64,000 bases of DNA from VAZQ01 sp035293945 (GCA_035293945.1 DATGLV010000043.1:1-64000); one strand, 5' to 3'. Shown: positions 17,527-26,584, counted from the stretch's first letter. Numbers and translations are program-made. Notes: generated by a model not told the origin, from the letters alone.

Positions 17527-19656
17527 ATGAGCGGTCGCGTGCGAATCCTCATCTGTGCTCTTGCGGCCGCGCTGCCCGGGCTTGCCGACGCGCAGACGCC
17601 CGACCTGCGCCAGCCCGCCGGCGCCGAATGGCCGGTGATCGGCGGCGACTGGAGCAATTCGCGCTATTCGACGCTGACGCAGATCAACCGCGACAATGTG
17701 AAGAACCTCAAGGGCGCCTGGGTGAGCCATCTCGGCTCGGGATTGGGACCGAAATATTCCCTCGAAGGCACGCCGGTAGTGCAGGGCGGTGTGCTCTACA
17801 TCGCGAGCGGCAACGACGATGTCTATGCGTTCGACGCCAAGATCGGCGCGTTGATCTGGCAGCATCGCTCCGGGCTCGACCAGAACATCTCCACAGTCTG
17901 CTGCGGCTGGGACAATCGCGGCGTCGCCGTCGCCGACGGCAAGGTCTTCTTAGGGATGCTCGACGGCAGCTTCGAGGCGCTCGATGCCAAGACCGGAGAG
18001 CTCGTCTGGCAGACGCAGGTCGGCCGCTGGCAGGACGGCTACACGATCACCTCCGCGCCGCTCTACTACAACGGCGTCATCTATACCGGCATCTCGGGCG
18101 GGGATCGCGAAGCGCGCGGCAAGCTCACCGCGCTCGACGCCAAAACCGGCAAGGAGCTCTGGCATTGGTGGACGGTGCCGGGCCCCGGCGAGCTCGGCAG
18201 CGACAGCTGGCCGTCGCCGAACGATCCGGACCCCGCGCGGAGAACCGCCTATTTGCATGGCGGCGCCAATATCTGGAACACGCCGGCGATCGATCCCGAG
18301 CTCGGGCTTTTGTATTTCGCGACCGGCAATCCGGGGCCAACCGCCGGCGGCATCGGCCGCAACCGTCCGGGCGATAATCTGTTCAGCTCATCGATCGTGG
18401 CGCTGCACCTCGACGGCACCTATGCGTGGCACTTCCAGGAAGTGCATCATGATCTGTGGGATTTCGATGCGACGAGCCCGGTGGTGCTGTTCGATCAAAG
18501 CTATGGCGGGCTGATGCGCAAAGGCATCGCGCAGGCAGGCAAGACCGGCTGGATCTACATTCTCGATCGGACCAACGGCAAGCCGCTCATCGGCATTGAC
18601 GAGAAGCCGGTCGAGACCGACGCGCGCGTGTTCTCGTCGCCCACGCAGCCCTATCCGGTCGGTGATGCGGTGATGCCGCAATGTCCGCAGCCGCTTTCCG
18701 GCTGGGTCACCAAGTGCATCTTCGGCGTCATCTATGACATGCCGCTGCTGATGTCGCCCGGCGGCAACGGCGGCGTGAACTGGTCGCCCATGGCCTATAG
18801 CCCGCGCACCGGCTTCTTCTACGCGACCGCCGCGGACCGGCCGCAGAGCCGCATCGCCCAAGGCACCGGCAAGAGCGTGGGTCCGGCGATCGGCGCCAGA
18901 TATGGCGGCACGCTGACGGCGGTCGATGCGCGCACCAACAAAATCGCCTGGCAGAAGCGCATGCCATATTCGATCGGGCAGGGCAGCGGATCACTGGTCA
19001 CCGCGAGCGATCTTCTGTTCCATGGCGAGCCGGACGGAAATTTCCAAGCCTACGACGCGCGCACCGGCGAGCTGTTGTGGCAATGGCAGACCGGTGCCGG
19101 CGCCGACGCGCCGGCCGTCACCTACGAGATCGACGGCACCCAATACGTGGCGATTGCGGCAGGCGGCGTCTCGATCCAGACCACGTCGGCGAATGGCGAC
19201 ATGATCTGGGCGTTTTCGCTTTCCGGTTCGCCCGGCGACCGGTTGCGCCCGTTTGCGGCGCCCAAGCCACCCGACACCGTCGTCGGCTTTGTCGGACCGG
19301 TCGTGAAGTCCGACAGCATTCAGGTCGAGGACTATCGTTTCAATCCGGCCCGCATTACGATTTCGACCGGCACCAAGGTGACGTTCAGCAATTCGGGCAG
19401 CGAGCCGCACAATGCCGCTTCATCCGATGGCGGCGGGTGGGATACCGGGCTTCTGGCCCATGGAGAATCCGCGACCGTGACCTTCAATCAGCCGGGAACC
19501 TATTCGTTCTCCTGCACGCCGCATCCCTCGATGATCGGGCAGGTCATTGTTACCGGACCAGCGCTTGCGTCCGTGCCCGCGACCGTGGTGGATGTGGCGG
19601 CGCGATCGGGCCTGACAAAAACATCAACCATGCCGGCCGACCATGGCGCGCATTGA
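17527..19656 (+). CDS. PQQ-dependent dehydrogenase fused to a C-terminal cupredoxin domain
   Basis: A 709-aa exported quinoprotein. After a signal peptide (ILICALAAALPGLADAQ), residues about 30-590 form the eight-bladed PQQ propeller. The vicinal disulfide motif CCGWDNRG (Cys125-Cys126) is present. The catalytic region HHDLWDFD gives Asp312 plus Asp314; the second Asp is the lanthanide-associated position of XoxF-type enzymes. Residues about 600-680 form a cupredoxin with type-1 copper ligands His628, Cys663, His666 and Met669 (EPHNAAS, CTPHPSM). Electrons could pass from PQQH2 directly to copper inside one chain, where others use cytochrome c. A strong AGGGAGG site precedes the ATG. The gene is followed, with a 14-bp overlap, by an ABC importer operon. 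Confidence 0.88.
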   Translation: MSGRVRILICALAAALPGLADAQTPDLRQPAGAEWPVIGGDWSNSRYSTLTQINRDNVKNLKGAWVSHLGSGLGPKYSLEGTPVVQGGVLYIASGNDDVYAFDAKIGALIWQHRSGLDQNISTVCCGWDNRGVAVADGKVFLGMLDGSFEALDAKTGELVWQTQVGRWQDGYTITSAPLYYNGVIYTGISGGDREARGKLTALDAKTGKELWHWWTVPGPGELGSDSWPSPNDPDPARRTAYLHGGANIWNTPAIDPELGLLYFATGNPGPTAGGIGRNRPGDNLFSSSIVALHLDGTYAWHFQEVHHDLWDFDATSPVVLFDQSYGGLMRKGIAQAGKTGWIYILDRTNGKPLIGIDEKPVETDARVFSSPTQPYPVGDAVMPQCPQPLSGWVTKCIFGVIYDMPLLMSPGGNGGVNWSPMAYSPRTGFFYATAADRPQSRIAQGTGKSVGPAIGARYGGTLTAVDARTNKIAWQKRMPYSIGQGSGSLVTASDLLFHGEPDGNFQAYDARTGELLWQWQTGAGADAPAVTYEIDGTQYVAIAAGGVSIQTTSANGDMIWAFSLSGSPGDRLRPFAAPKPPDTVVGFVGPVVKSDSIQVEDYRFNPARITISTGTKVTFSNSGSEPHNAASSDGGGWDTGLLAHGESATVTFNQPGTYSFSCTPHPSMIGQVIVTGPALASVPATVVDVAARSGLTKTSTMPADHGAH

Positions 19657-20647
19657 CGGGAGGCCCCAAAGTCGCCGGTTCGTCCTTGCGACTGCCTTTG
19701 TTTTGGCGGGCGCCGCGATTGCCCGCCCTGCAATCGCCGCGGATCGCATCCGCCTGGTGGCGCAGCGCACCGGCTCACTTGCTTGGGAGCTCGATGTCAT
19801 CAGGGCGTATGGGCTCGACAAGAAGGCGAATCTCGACATCGAGACGCTGGAGCTTGCCAGCACCGAGGCCGGCAAGGTCGCGCTGAGAGGCGGCTCCGCC
19901 GATGTCATCGTCTCCGATTGGACCTGGGTCGCGCGCGAACGCGCGCTTGGCGACGGCCTGGTCTATTATCCGTATCTCAGCACACTCGGGGCCGTGATGG
20001 CGCCGGCAAATTCGCCGATCAAGGATGTCGCCGATCTCAAAGGCAAGAAACTCGGCGTCGCCGGCGGGCCGATCGACAAGAGCTGGCTGTTGCTGCAGGC
20101 CTTGGGGTTGCGCGCCGGCATCGACCTCAAGAAAGAAGCAACGATCGTCTATGGGGCGCCGCCGCTCTTGTCGGAGAAGGCCTTGCAGGGCGAGACCGAC
20201 GCGACGCTGACATTCTGGAATTTCTGCGCCGACCTCGAGGGCAAGGGGCAGAAGCGCGCGATCCGTATGGATGAGGTGCTGCGTTCACTCGGGGCCAGCG
20301 GGCCGGTGGCGATGCTCGGCTATGTGTTCGATGGCGGCTGGGCGGCGCGCAATCGCGCCACGCTCGATCGCTTCCTGGCCGCCTCACGCGAAGCCAAGGA
20401 GATCCTGGCGGGCTCGGATGCCGAATGGCAACGGCTCGGCTCCCGCATCGGCGTGAACGATGCCGCAACGCTTGCGCTCTATCGCCAGCGCTACAGCGAA
20501 GGCATTCCCCGCCGCCATATCGACGATGAGGAAGCCGATGCGCGTGCGCTTTACCGGATCCTGGCCGACATCGGCGGGCCAGAGCTGGTAGGTCCCGGGC
20601 GCGAGCTCGACGCTGGGAGCTTCTACCGGCCGGCTGCGGGGGAATAG
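19643..20647 (+). CDS. ABC transporter substrate-binding protein (SsuA/TauA/NMT1-type)
   Basis: A 334-aa exported binding protein of the nitrate/sulfonate/taurine/NMT1 class. The N-terminus has a twin-arginine-like motif SRRFVLATAFVLAG, cleaved near RPAIAAD. Typical family segments are RTGSLAWELDVIRAYGL, GGSADVIVSDWTWVARERAL and DLKGKKLGVAGGPIDKS. It begins inside the last codons of the PQQ-cupredoxin gene and is followed directly by its permease and ATPase genes, so all four are one operon. The ligand may relate to the dehydrogenase substrate or product, which is inference. Confidence 0.85.
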   Translation: MARIDGRPQSRRFVLATAFVLAGAAIARPAIAADRIRLVAQRTGSLAWELDVIRAYGLDKKANLDIETLELASTEAGKVALRGGSADVIVSDWTWVARERALGDGLVYYPYLSTLGAVMAPANSPIKDVADLKGKKLGVAGGPIDKSWLLLQALGLRAGIDLKKEATIVYGAPPLLSEKALQGETDATLTFWNFCADLEGKGQKRAIRMDEVLRSLGASGPVAMLGYVFDGGWAARNRATLDRFLAASREAKEILAGSDAEWQRLGSRIGVNDAATLALYRQRYSEGIPRRHIDDEEADARALYRILADIGGPELVGPGRELDAGSFYRPAAGE

Positions 20648-21388
20648 GTGGCGCTTCGCCTGATCTCTCTCGCGGCGCTGGTCTTGGCCTGGTTCATTGC
20701 CTCGCAGGCCGCCGGCGTGCGGCTGTTGCCGGCGCCGCAATCCGTTGCGCTCGCGCTCATCGACGAGGCGCGCTCGGGTGCACTCGCCTTCAATCTCGGC
20801 GTGACCCTGGCGCGGGTCGCGGCTTCGTTTTTGATCGCCATGACGTTCGGCGCTGCCTTCGGGCTGCTGATGGGGCGCCACCGCAGCCTGGACCGGTTGG
20901 GTGATCCCTGGCTCGTGGTGCTGCTCAACCTGCCCGCATTGGTCATCATCGTGCTCGCCTATATCTGGGCCGGCCTGACCGAGACGGCGGCGATCGCGGC
21001 TGTCGCCTTGAACAAGCTGCCGATCGCGATCGTCACGGTGCGGGAGGGCGCGCGCTCGCTCGATGCGGGGCTCGACGAGATGGCGCACGTGTTCCGAATG
21101 GGACCCTGGGTGCGCCTGCGACATGTGGTCCTGCCGCAGCTTGCGCCCTACCTTGCGGCCGCGACCCGCTCCGGGCTATCGCTGGTGTGGAAGATCGTCC
21201 TCATCGTCGAGCTGCTCGGCCGTCCCAACGGGGTCGGATTCGAGATCGGGATCGCATTCCAGCTGTTCGACGTCACCCGCCTGCTCGCCTATGCGCTCGC
21301 CTTCGTCGCTGTCATGCTGGTGATCGAAACCGTCCTGGTGCAGCCGCTTGAACGACATGTCTCCCGCTGGCGCCCCAAAGCATCTTGA
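20648..21388 (+). CDS. ABC transporter permease (SsuC/TauC-type)
   Basis: A 246-aa inner-membrane permease with about six hydrophobic helices, the first being LISLAALVLAWFIASQAAG. The cytoplasmic coupling motif is EMAHVFRMGPWVRLRHVVLPQL. It starts with GTG immediately after the TAG of the binding-protein gene. Length and topology are normal for the SsuC family. It works with the ATPase whose gene overlaps its 3' end by 32 bp. Confidence 0.88.
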   Translation: MALRLISLAALVLAWFIASQAAGVRLLPAPQSVALALIDEARSGALAFNLGVTLARVAASFLIAMTFGAAFGLLMGRHRSLDRLGDPWLVVLLNLPALVIIVLAYIWAGLTETAAIAAVALNKLPIAIVTVREGARSLDAGLDEMAHVFRMGPWVRLRHVVLPQLAPYLAAATRSGLSLVWKIVLIVELLGRPNGVGFEIGIAFQLFDVTRLLAYALAFVAVMLVIETVLVQPLERHVSRWRPKAS

Positions 21389-22085
21389 AGCAAGACGGCT
21401 TGAAGTCGCCATCAAGCAGAAGCGCTATCGCGCCGCTTCCGGCGATAATCTGCATGTGCTGGGCGAGCTCGCCTTCTCGCTTCGTAATGGCGAGGTGGCG
21501 GCGCTGGTCGGCCCGTCGGGCTGCGGCAAGACCACACTTTTACGTATCATTGCCGGGCTCGATCGCGACTATGAGGGTAGCGTAGGTCTGCCCGTGCCCT
21601 GCCGGCTCGGCATGGTGTTCCAGGAGCCAAGGCTTCTGCCCTGGCGTAGCGTCGAGGAGAACGTGCGGCTCGCCGCGCCGGAAGCGAGCGAGGCAATGCT
21701 CGATACATTGTTTGCAACGCTCGACCTCGCAGCGCACCGCGGCCGCTATCCGGGCGAGCTGTCGCTTGGCCTTGCACGCCGGGTCTCGCTTGCGCGGGCC
21801 TTTGCGGTCTCGCCCGATCTTCTGGTGCTCGACGAGCCGTTCGTCTCGCTCGACGCGGCGCTGGCCGAGCGCCTGCGTGCCGAGCTCATCGAGCTGGTCA
21901 GCCGCCGTCCGATCACGACCCTGTTGGTGACGCATGATGTGGAGGAGGCAATCGCCCTTGCCGACCGGCTCTTGGTGATGTCGACCAGCCCCGCCCGCAT
22001 CGTGGCCACCATCCCGGTCGCGCATCCGCGAAGCAAGCAAACCGCGGAAGAGATCGCGGCCATCAAGGCGAAGATTGCGGTGTAG
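21357..22085 (+). CDS. ABC transporter ATP-binding protein (SsuB/TauB-type)
   Basis: A 242-aa ATPase with Walker A VGPSGCGKTT, Q-loop VFQEPRLLPWRSVEENV, Walker B LLVLDEPFVSLD and switch LLVTHDVEEA. The signature motif is ELSLGLARRVSLARA, where canonical ATPases have LSGGQ; LSLG substitutions are common in this subfamily. The ATG at 21357 is preferred over an in-frame TTG 9 bp upstream. It completes the importer operon with the binding protein and permease. A family A repeat follows the stop codon. Confidence 0.88.
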   Translation: MSPAGAPKHLEARRLEVAIKQKRYRAASGDNLHVLGELAFSLRNGEVAALVGPSGCGKTTLLRIIAGLDRDYEGSVGLPVPCRLGMVFQEPRLLPWRSVEENVRLAAPEASEAMLDTLFATLDLAAHRGRYPGELSLGLARRVSLARAFAVSPDLLVLDEPFVSLDAALAERLRAELIELVSRRPITTLLVTHDVEEAIALADRLLVMSTSPARIVATIPVAHPRSKQTAEEIAAIKAKIAV

Positions 22086-22104
22086 GGGAGTGCCCGCCGC
22101 CTCC

Positions 22105-22200
22105 TCGGTCGCCCCGGGCTTGACCCGGGGCCCATACCGCGACGCGCATTCGAGAGGATGACGCTGTATGGGCCCCCGCTTTCGCGGGGGCGACCGGAGG
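22105..22200. repeat. Dispersed palindromic repeat, family A
   Basis: Copy between two convergent genes with CCCGGGGCCCATACCGCGAC on the left and GTATGGGCCCCCGCTTTCGC on the right. Confidence 0.75.
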
Positions 22201-22205
22201 AGAGA

Positions 22206-23018
22206 TCAAGCCGGCTGCGCCACAGCGCGGCGCAGCATGCCGCGTTGCGGATCGTAGCCCAGCACCGCGAGCAGGAAGAACACGATCGTCGAGCCGGCGA
22301 CCACGGAGCTCGAGAGCGGATCGAACATGCCGTAGAGCGCAAAGCGGATCATCTCGACCGCATGGGTGAACGGGTTCAATTGCGCGACCCAGTAGAGATA
22401 TTCGGAGCCGCCTTCGCGCAGCTTCCACAAGGGATAGAGCGCGGAGGAGAAAAAGAACATCGGGAACATCACGAAGTTCATGGCGCCGGCGAAATTCTCC
22501 ACCTGCTTGATGTGCACGGAGATGAACAGCCAGAGCGCGCCCAGCATGAGCCCGGAGAGGACAAGCGCCGGCAGCACGGCGAGCCAGTTGATCCAGTCGA
22601 AGGTCACGTCGAAAAGGACGCAGACCGCGAGGAACACGTAGCAGGTGATGACCGAGAGCACCGTTCCGGCCCCAAGCTTGCAGGCGAGCAGCACCCAGCG
22701 CGGCAGCGGGGCGGTGAGAAGCAGGCGCATCACCCCCATCTCGCGGTCATACACCATCGACAGCGACGACTGCATGCCGTGGAACAATAAAATGATCCCG
22801 AGCAGGCCCGGCACGATATAGACCTGATAGGTGATGTAGGTCTTGTAAGGCGGGATGATCGAGACGCCGAACACATCCTGGAAGCCGGCCGCGAACACCG
22901 CAAGCCACATCAGCGGCCGCACCAATGCCGACAACAGTCGCCCGCGCTGCTGCACGAATTTGATGATCTCTCGGGCGGTGACGGCGCGCAGCGCGCGGCC
23001 GACATGGGCAAATTGCAT
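22206..23018 (-). CDS. ABC-2 type permease of the PQQ-dependent alcohol ABC system (PedC-like)
   Basis: A 270-aa integral membrane protein with the ABC-2 fold: about six helices, for example PALVLSGLMLGALWLFISV and MNFVMFPMFFFSSALYPLW. The segment YDREMGVMRLLLTAPLPRW is the conserved loop of this family. It matches the permease of the TIGR03861-type system that accompanies PQQ-dependent alcohol catabolism. It sits downstream of the SBP-like and beta-propeller genes on the same strand; the matching ATPase is divergently encoded at 25768. The substrate and direction of transport are not established for this family. Confidence 0.82.
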   Translation of the reverse strand: MQFAHVGRALRAVTAREIIKFVQQRGRLLSALVRPLMWLAVFAAGFQDVFGVSIIPPYKTYITYQVYIVPGLLGIILLFHGMQSSLSMVYDREMGVMRLLLTAPLPRWVLLACKLGAGTVLSVITCYVFLAVCVLFDVTFDWINWLAVLPALVLSGLMLGALWLFISVHIKQVENFAGAMNFVMFPMFFFSSALYPLWKLREGGSEYLYWVAQLNPFTHAVEMIRFALYGMFDPLSSSVVAGSTIVFFLLAVLGYDPQRGMLRRAVAQPA

Positions 23019-23071
23019 GGCGCGCTACCGGTTGATTTGGTTTGGCTCGGAGCGAGCCTCATGCACGGCGT

Positions 23072-23180
23072 GCTCCCTCCCGCCTTGTGGGTTGGGGAGG
23101 GGGGCTTCCTTCAACAAACACGGAGTTTCGGGTACCCCCACCCCCGACCCCTCCCCACAAGGGGGAGGGGAGGAGCGCGT
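23072..23180. repeat. Dispersed palindromic repeat, family B
   Basis: Arms CTCCCTCCCGCCTTGTGGG and CCCTCCCCACAAGGGGGAGG, each with internal symmetry around TTGTGG/CCACAA. This copy lies between genes, not inside one. Confidence 0.8.
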
Positions 23181-23217
23181 GGAGAGTCCTCGCGTCAAAT
23201 CCATGGCGGTCCTTATT

Positions 23218-24693
23218 CTACTTGTTCAGATGGCACGTGGCGTCGGGCTCGTCGTCGCCGAGCGTGTCGAGCTCATTGGTACGATGCAGGAAGCCTTCGA
23301 TGGGAGCGCTTGCCACCACCTCGTAAGGCGCCGCCAGCAGCACCGCCTGCCGCACCTGATGATCCCATGGGCGGATCCCGACCGCGAGCCCCTTGTCGCC
23401 ATCGAAGGTGGCATCGCCCATGATGAACTTCTTTTGCTGGGCGAAATCGATCGAGCGGGTGCGCAGCGCCGACTGCACGATCATCTTGACTGCGACCCAG
23501 GCGGCCCAGTCGGCGCCTTCCATCCGGTGGCCGGGCGCGCGCCGTTCAAAGCGGTTATTCACCTGCGGGGCGCCGTTGTGGTCCCAGGTCCAGTGCCAGG
23601 CGACCGGCTCAAGATCGATTGAGCCCACGACCGGGCGCGGCCGCACCGTGTGATACGGCACGCTGCGCACGAAATCGAAGGCGGCGTCGGCGACGAACAC
23701 GACGTCGTAATCCCGGCTGATCGCCGAGAGCAAAGCCGGATCGTTCTGCTCGCGTTCGCGCGGATCGGTGCCGGGCTTGAAGTTCTGGTGCTGCACAATG
23801 CGGGCACCGAATTTCTTGGCTGAAGCCTCGAACGCCTTGGTGTCCGCCGCATCCTCAGGTGCGGGTCCCTGCAGCACCAGGTAATCGCGCCACTTGCGCG
23901 AGACCAGATATTGCACCAGGCCATCCATCAGCATGGCACGGCTTGGCATCACGTGCACGAATTCGGGCGCACAGAGATTGCGGCGCAACTCGTCGTCGGT
24001 GGCGCTGACATTAAACAGGAGCGCATCGCGCCCGTGCACCGCGGCGGCGAGCCCTTTATAGGCCTCGGCTGGCAGGTCGATCAGGAAGAAATGAATATTG
24101 CGGCTTTCCATCGCCTGCTGCACGGCGCTCGCCGCCTCGTCTGCGGATTTGACGGTGATGCGATCGAGCGCAAAGTCGGTCTTGAGCACGCGGGACAGCG
24201 CCTGCGCCTCATCGAGACCGATCTGCGCGCCGACGAATGGATGCTGCGGCGTCTTGAGCACCAGGCGATCCGGCCCCTGGATCGGCTCGTAGCGCGGGTC
24301 GCCTTCCAGCTCGACGAAGCCGATGGTTAGCTTCTGCTGAGGTTGTTGTGCCGCGGGAGGGGCAGGGGCCGCGGGCATCTGAGCATTTTGCGCGAGCGCG
24401 ATGTTGGTCGTGCATGCCACAAACAAGGCGCAGCAGATTGCGGACAGACATTGCCGCAGGCGGCTCCCCTCCCCCTTGTGGGGAGGGGTTGGGGGTGGGG
24501 GTTGCAGCGCTTTGTTTAGCGGTTTTCGCAGATAACCCCCCTCCCTAACCCTCCCCCACGCGAAGTCGGGTTTACCCGACTTCGCCATGAAAAGTGATCG
24601 AAGGCGGATAAATCCGACTTCGATTGGGGGAGGGGACGCGCCTAGTTTGTTGCGGCGTCTGAGCGTTAAGCTGATGCGCAAATGACTACTCAT
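23218..24693 (-). CDS. PQQ-dependent alcohol system ABC substrate-binding protein with in-frame repeat insertion
   Basis: A 491-aa frame whose mature part is the branched-chain-amino-acid-like binding protein of the TIGR03863 type. It contains IGFVELEGDPRYEPIQGPDR, LVSRKWRDYLVLQGPAPEDA and FVADAAFDFVRSVPYHTVRP. The signal peptide (QCLSAICCALFVACTTNIAL, then AQ) starts only about 80 codons into the frame. The ATG at 24693 overlaps the upstream stop as ATGAGTAG, implying coupling. Between that start and the signal peptide lies a family B palindromic repeat, read without stops (QPPPPTPPHKGEG). No good start exists between repeat and signal, so the repeat seems to have inserted in frame; export efficiency is then uncertain. 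Confidence 0.75.
   Translation of the reverse strand: MSSHLRISLTLRRRNKLGASPPPIEVGFIRLRSLFMAKSGKPDFAWGRVREGGYLRKPLNKALQPPPPTPPHKGEGSRLRQCLSAICCALFVACTTNIALAQNAQMPAAPAPPAAQQPQQKLTIGFVELEGDPRYEPIQGPDRLVLKTPQHPFVGAQIGLDEAQALSRVLKTDFALDRITVKSADEAASAVQQAMESRNIHFFLIDLPAEAYKGLAAAVHGRDALLFNVSATDDELRRNLCAPEFVHVMPSRAMLMDGLVQYLVSRKWRDYLVLQGPAPEDAADTKAFEASAKKFGARIVQHQNFKPGTDPREREQNDPALLSAISRDYDVVFVADAAFDFVRSVPYHTVRPRPVVGSIDLEPVAWHWTWDHNGAPQVNNRFERRAPGHRMEGADWAAWVAVKMIVQSALRTRSIDFAQQKKFIMGDATFDGDKGLAVGIRPWDHQVRQAVLLAAPYEVVASAPIEGFLHRTNELDTLGDDEPDATCHLNK
24465..24637. repeat. Composite palindromic repeat, family B, inside the 5' coding region
   Basis: Contains CTCCCCCTTGTGGGGAGGGG and a mirrored CCCTAACCCTCCCCC arm. 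Nested inside is GAAGTCGGGTTTACCCGACTTC, which is self-complementary, followed by a related half, GATAAATCCGACTTCGA. It interrupts the start of the binding-protein gene without breaking its frame. Confidence 0.75.
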
Positions 24694-25669
24694 CGACCAC
24701 AACTCCCCAAGGAATGCGGCCGACGGGAATCGAGATCAGCGCCTTGCGGCTCTTCACGTCCACCACCGTGACGTCATCGCCGAAGCCGTTGGCGACATAG
24801 AGCTTGCTCTCGTCCTTGGAGAGCGTGATGCCCCAGGAGCGCTTGCCGACCAGAATATAGGCCTCGATCTTGCGGGTCGGCACGTCCACCACCGCCACGT
24901 GGGCGGCGTGGCCAAGCGTCACGAATGCGGTCTTGCCATCCTTGGTCATGGTGAGGCCGACCGGAGTCACGTCGGTCTTGCGCATGCCCGGCGGCAGGAA
25001 CTCGAGCTTGCCCGAAACGGTGAACTTGTCGCGGTCGATGATGTAGACCTCGCCGGAGAGCTCGGTCGATACCCAAAGCTCCTTGCCGTCCGGGGTGGCG
25101 GCGAAACGGCGCGGGCGCGTCCCCACCACGACGTCCTGCGTGACGTAGCCGCCGTCGGCGTCGACCTGATGCACCAGGTCGCCGACCTCGGATGTCACGT
25201 AGACCGTCTTGCCGTCCTCGCTCACGAACACTCCCTCGGGCTCGGCGCCGGTCGGCACATCGGCCACGATGATGTTCTGGTCCATGTCAATGATCGAGAG
25301 CGCCGAGCCTTCCTCGTCGGAGACGTAGATGCGGCGCTTCTTTTCGTCCATGGCAAAGGTCTCGGGGCTCGGCCCGGTATTGATGTGGCCGATGACCTCG
25401 AACTTGGCCACGTCGAGGATGTCGATCACGTCGTCATCCCCGCAGGCCACATAGAGCTTGGTGTGATCGGCGCTGAAATGCATGTCGCGCGGGCGCCGCG
25501 AGACCTTGATGTCCTTGACGATCTGATAAGTCTTCGGATCAATGACGATAATGTTGTTGGTCTTCTCGTTGCTGACGAAGATGAGGCCGGTATCCTTGGC
25601 GGATGCCGGGGTCAGCGCGAAGGCGTCGGCGAGCAGAACGAAGGCGAAGAACGCGCGGTGAATGATCAC
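24686..25669 (-). CDS. PQQ-dependent catabolism-associated beta-propeller (YVTN) protein
   Basis: A 327-aa exported protein made of about seven YVTN-type repeats, for example IYVSDEEGSALSIIDMD, VYVTSEVGDLVHQVDADG and LYVANGFGDDVTVVDVKSRK. It has a signal peptide (FFAFVLLADAFALTPASAKD). It matches the TIGR03866-type protein found with PQQ-dependent alcohol dehydrogenase clusters; its molecular role is unproven but it is likely a periplasmic partner of the ABC/dehydrogenase system. The GTG at 25669 is the only sensible start before the signal. The stop overlaps the ATG of the binding-protein gene. It diverges from the ATPase gene at 25768. Confidence 0.85.
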   Translation of the reverse strand: MIIHRAFFAFVLLADAFALTPASAKDTGLIFVSNEKTNNIIVIDPKTYQIVKDIKVSRRPRDMHFSADHTKLYVACGDDDVIDILDVAKFEVIGHINTGPSPETFAMDEKKRRIYVSDEEGSALSIIDMDQNIIVADVPTGAEPEGVFVSEDGKTVYVTSEVGDLVHQVDADGGYVTQDVVVGTRPRRFAATPDGKELWVSTELSGEVYIIDRDKFTVSGKLEFLPPGMRKTDVTPVGLTMTKDGKTAFVTLGHAAHVAVVDVPTRKIEAYILVGKRSWGITLSKDESKLYVANGFGDDVTVVDVKSRKALISIPVGRIPWGVVVDE

Positions 25670-25767
25670 GGGTTTTCCCTAGACACTTGCAGTGGCCCCC
25701 TGTTGCTGCCAGCGTAGCCTCGATCGAAGCAATCCGGCAAGCAGGCATACAGCAGGGCAACAGTCGA

Positions 25768-26538
25768 ATGGCGAGCCAAAAGGTCGAGGAGGCAAAAGCG
25801 CCACCGGCGCTGCTGTTGGACAAGGTGGTCAAGACTTATGGGGCGATCCGGGCGGTCGACGGAGTGGGCCTGCGCGCCGAAGCGGGCGAGTTCATCGCTC
25901 TGCTTGGGCCCAATGGCGCCGGCAAGTCCACGCTGTTCCAGCTCCTGTCTGGCCTGTTCACCGCCGATTCCGGCCGCATCGAGGTGATGGGCCACGACAT
26001 GTCGCGCGATCCGGTGCCGGCGCTCGCCGCACTCGGCATCGTGTTTCAGCAGCCGACGCTTGATCTCGAGCTGTCGGTGAGCGCCAATCTCCTGTTTCAC
26101 GCCGGGCTGCACGGGATGCCGCGCGCAAAGGCGCTTGCGCGCATTGCCGAGGAGCTCTCCTGGCTCGGCCTCAGCGAGCGCGCCCATGACAAGACTGCGC
26201 AGCTCTCCGGCGGCAATCGTCGCCGGGTCGAGCTCGCACGGGCATTGCTGCATCAGCCTCAGCTTCTACTGATGGATGAGCCGACCGTCGGGCTTGATCC
26301 GGCGAGCCGCAGCGATCTGCTCAAGCAGCTCCTGATGTTGCGGCGCGAGCGGCGGGTCGCGGTCCTGTGGGCCACGCATCTGTGCGATGAAGTGGGCGAT
26401 GCCGACCGCGTCATCGTTTTGCACAAGGGAAAGGTGCTCGCCGACACCACGCCCGCGCGGCTGATCGAGTCGTCCGGCAAATCAACCGTCGAGGCGGCAT
26501 TCCTGGCGATGACCGAGCCGAAGGCGGCCGCGCCCTGA
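25768..26538 (+). CDS. PQQ-dependent alcohol system ABC transporter ATP-binding protein
   Basis: A 256-aa ATPase of the ABC-2/DrrA-like class (TIGR03864 type). Motifs: Walker A GPNGAGKST, Q-loop VFQQPTLDLELSV, signature LSGGNRRRVELARAL, Walker B LLLMDEPTVGLD and switch WATHLCDEV. It is the partner of the ABC-2 permease at 22206-23018 although encoded on the opposite strand. The ATG at 25768 (MASQKVEEAK) is chosen because the upstream part of the frame is in the divergent promoter gap and looks non-coding. Confidence 0.87.
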   Translation: MASQKVEEAKAPPALLLDKVVKTYGAIRAVDGVGLRAEAGEFIALLGPNGAGKSTLFQLLSGLFTADSGRIEVMGHDMSRDPVPALAALGIVFQQPTLDLELSVSANLLFHAGLHGMPRAKALARIAEELSWLGLSERAHDKTAQLSGGNRRRVELARALLHQPQLLLMDEPTVGLDPASRSDLLKQLLMLRRERRVAVLWATHLCDEVGDADRVIVLHKGKVLADTTPARLIESSGKSTVEAAFLAMTEPKAAAP

Positions 26539-26584
26539 GCGCGCTTGCAGCGGGGCCTGTTCCACAAGGACCCATAATCCCAAA

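Noticed and set aside
23072..23180. Intergenic family B repeat as an in-frame insertion
   Set aside because: It lies between the binding-protein stop and the permease start, so no coding frame is interrupted.
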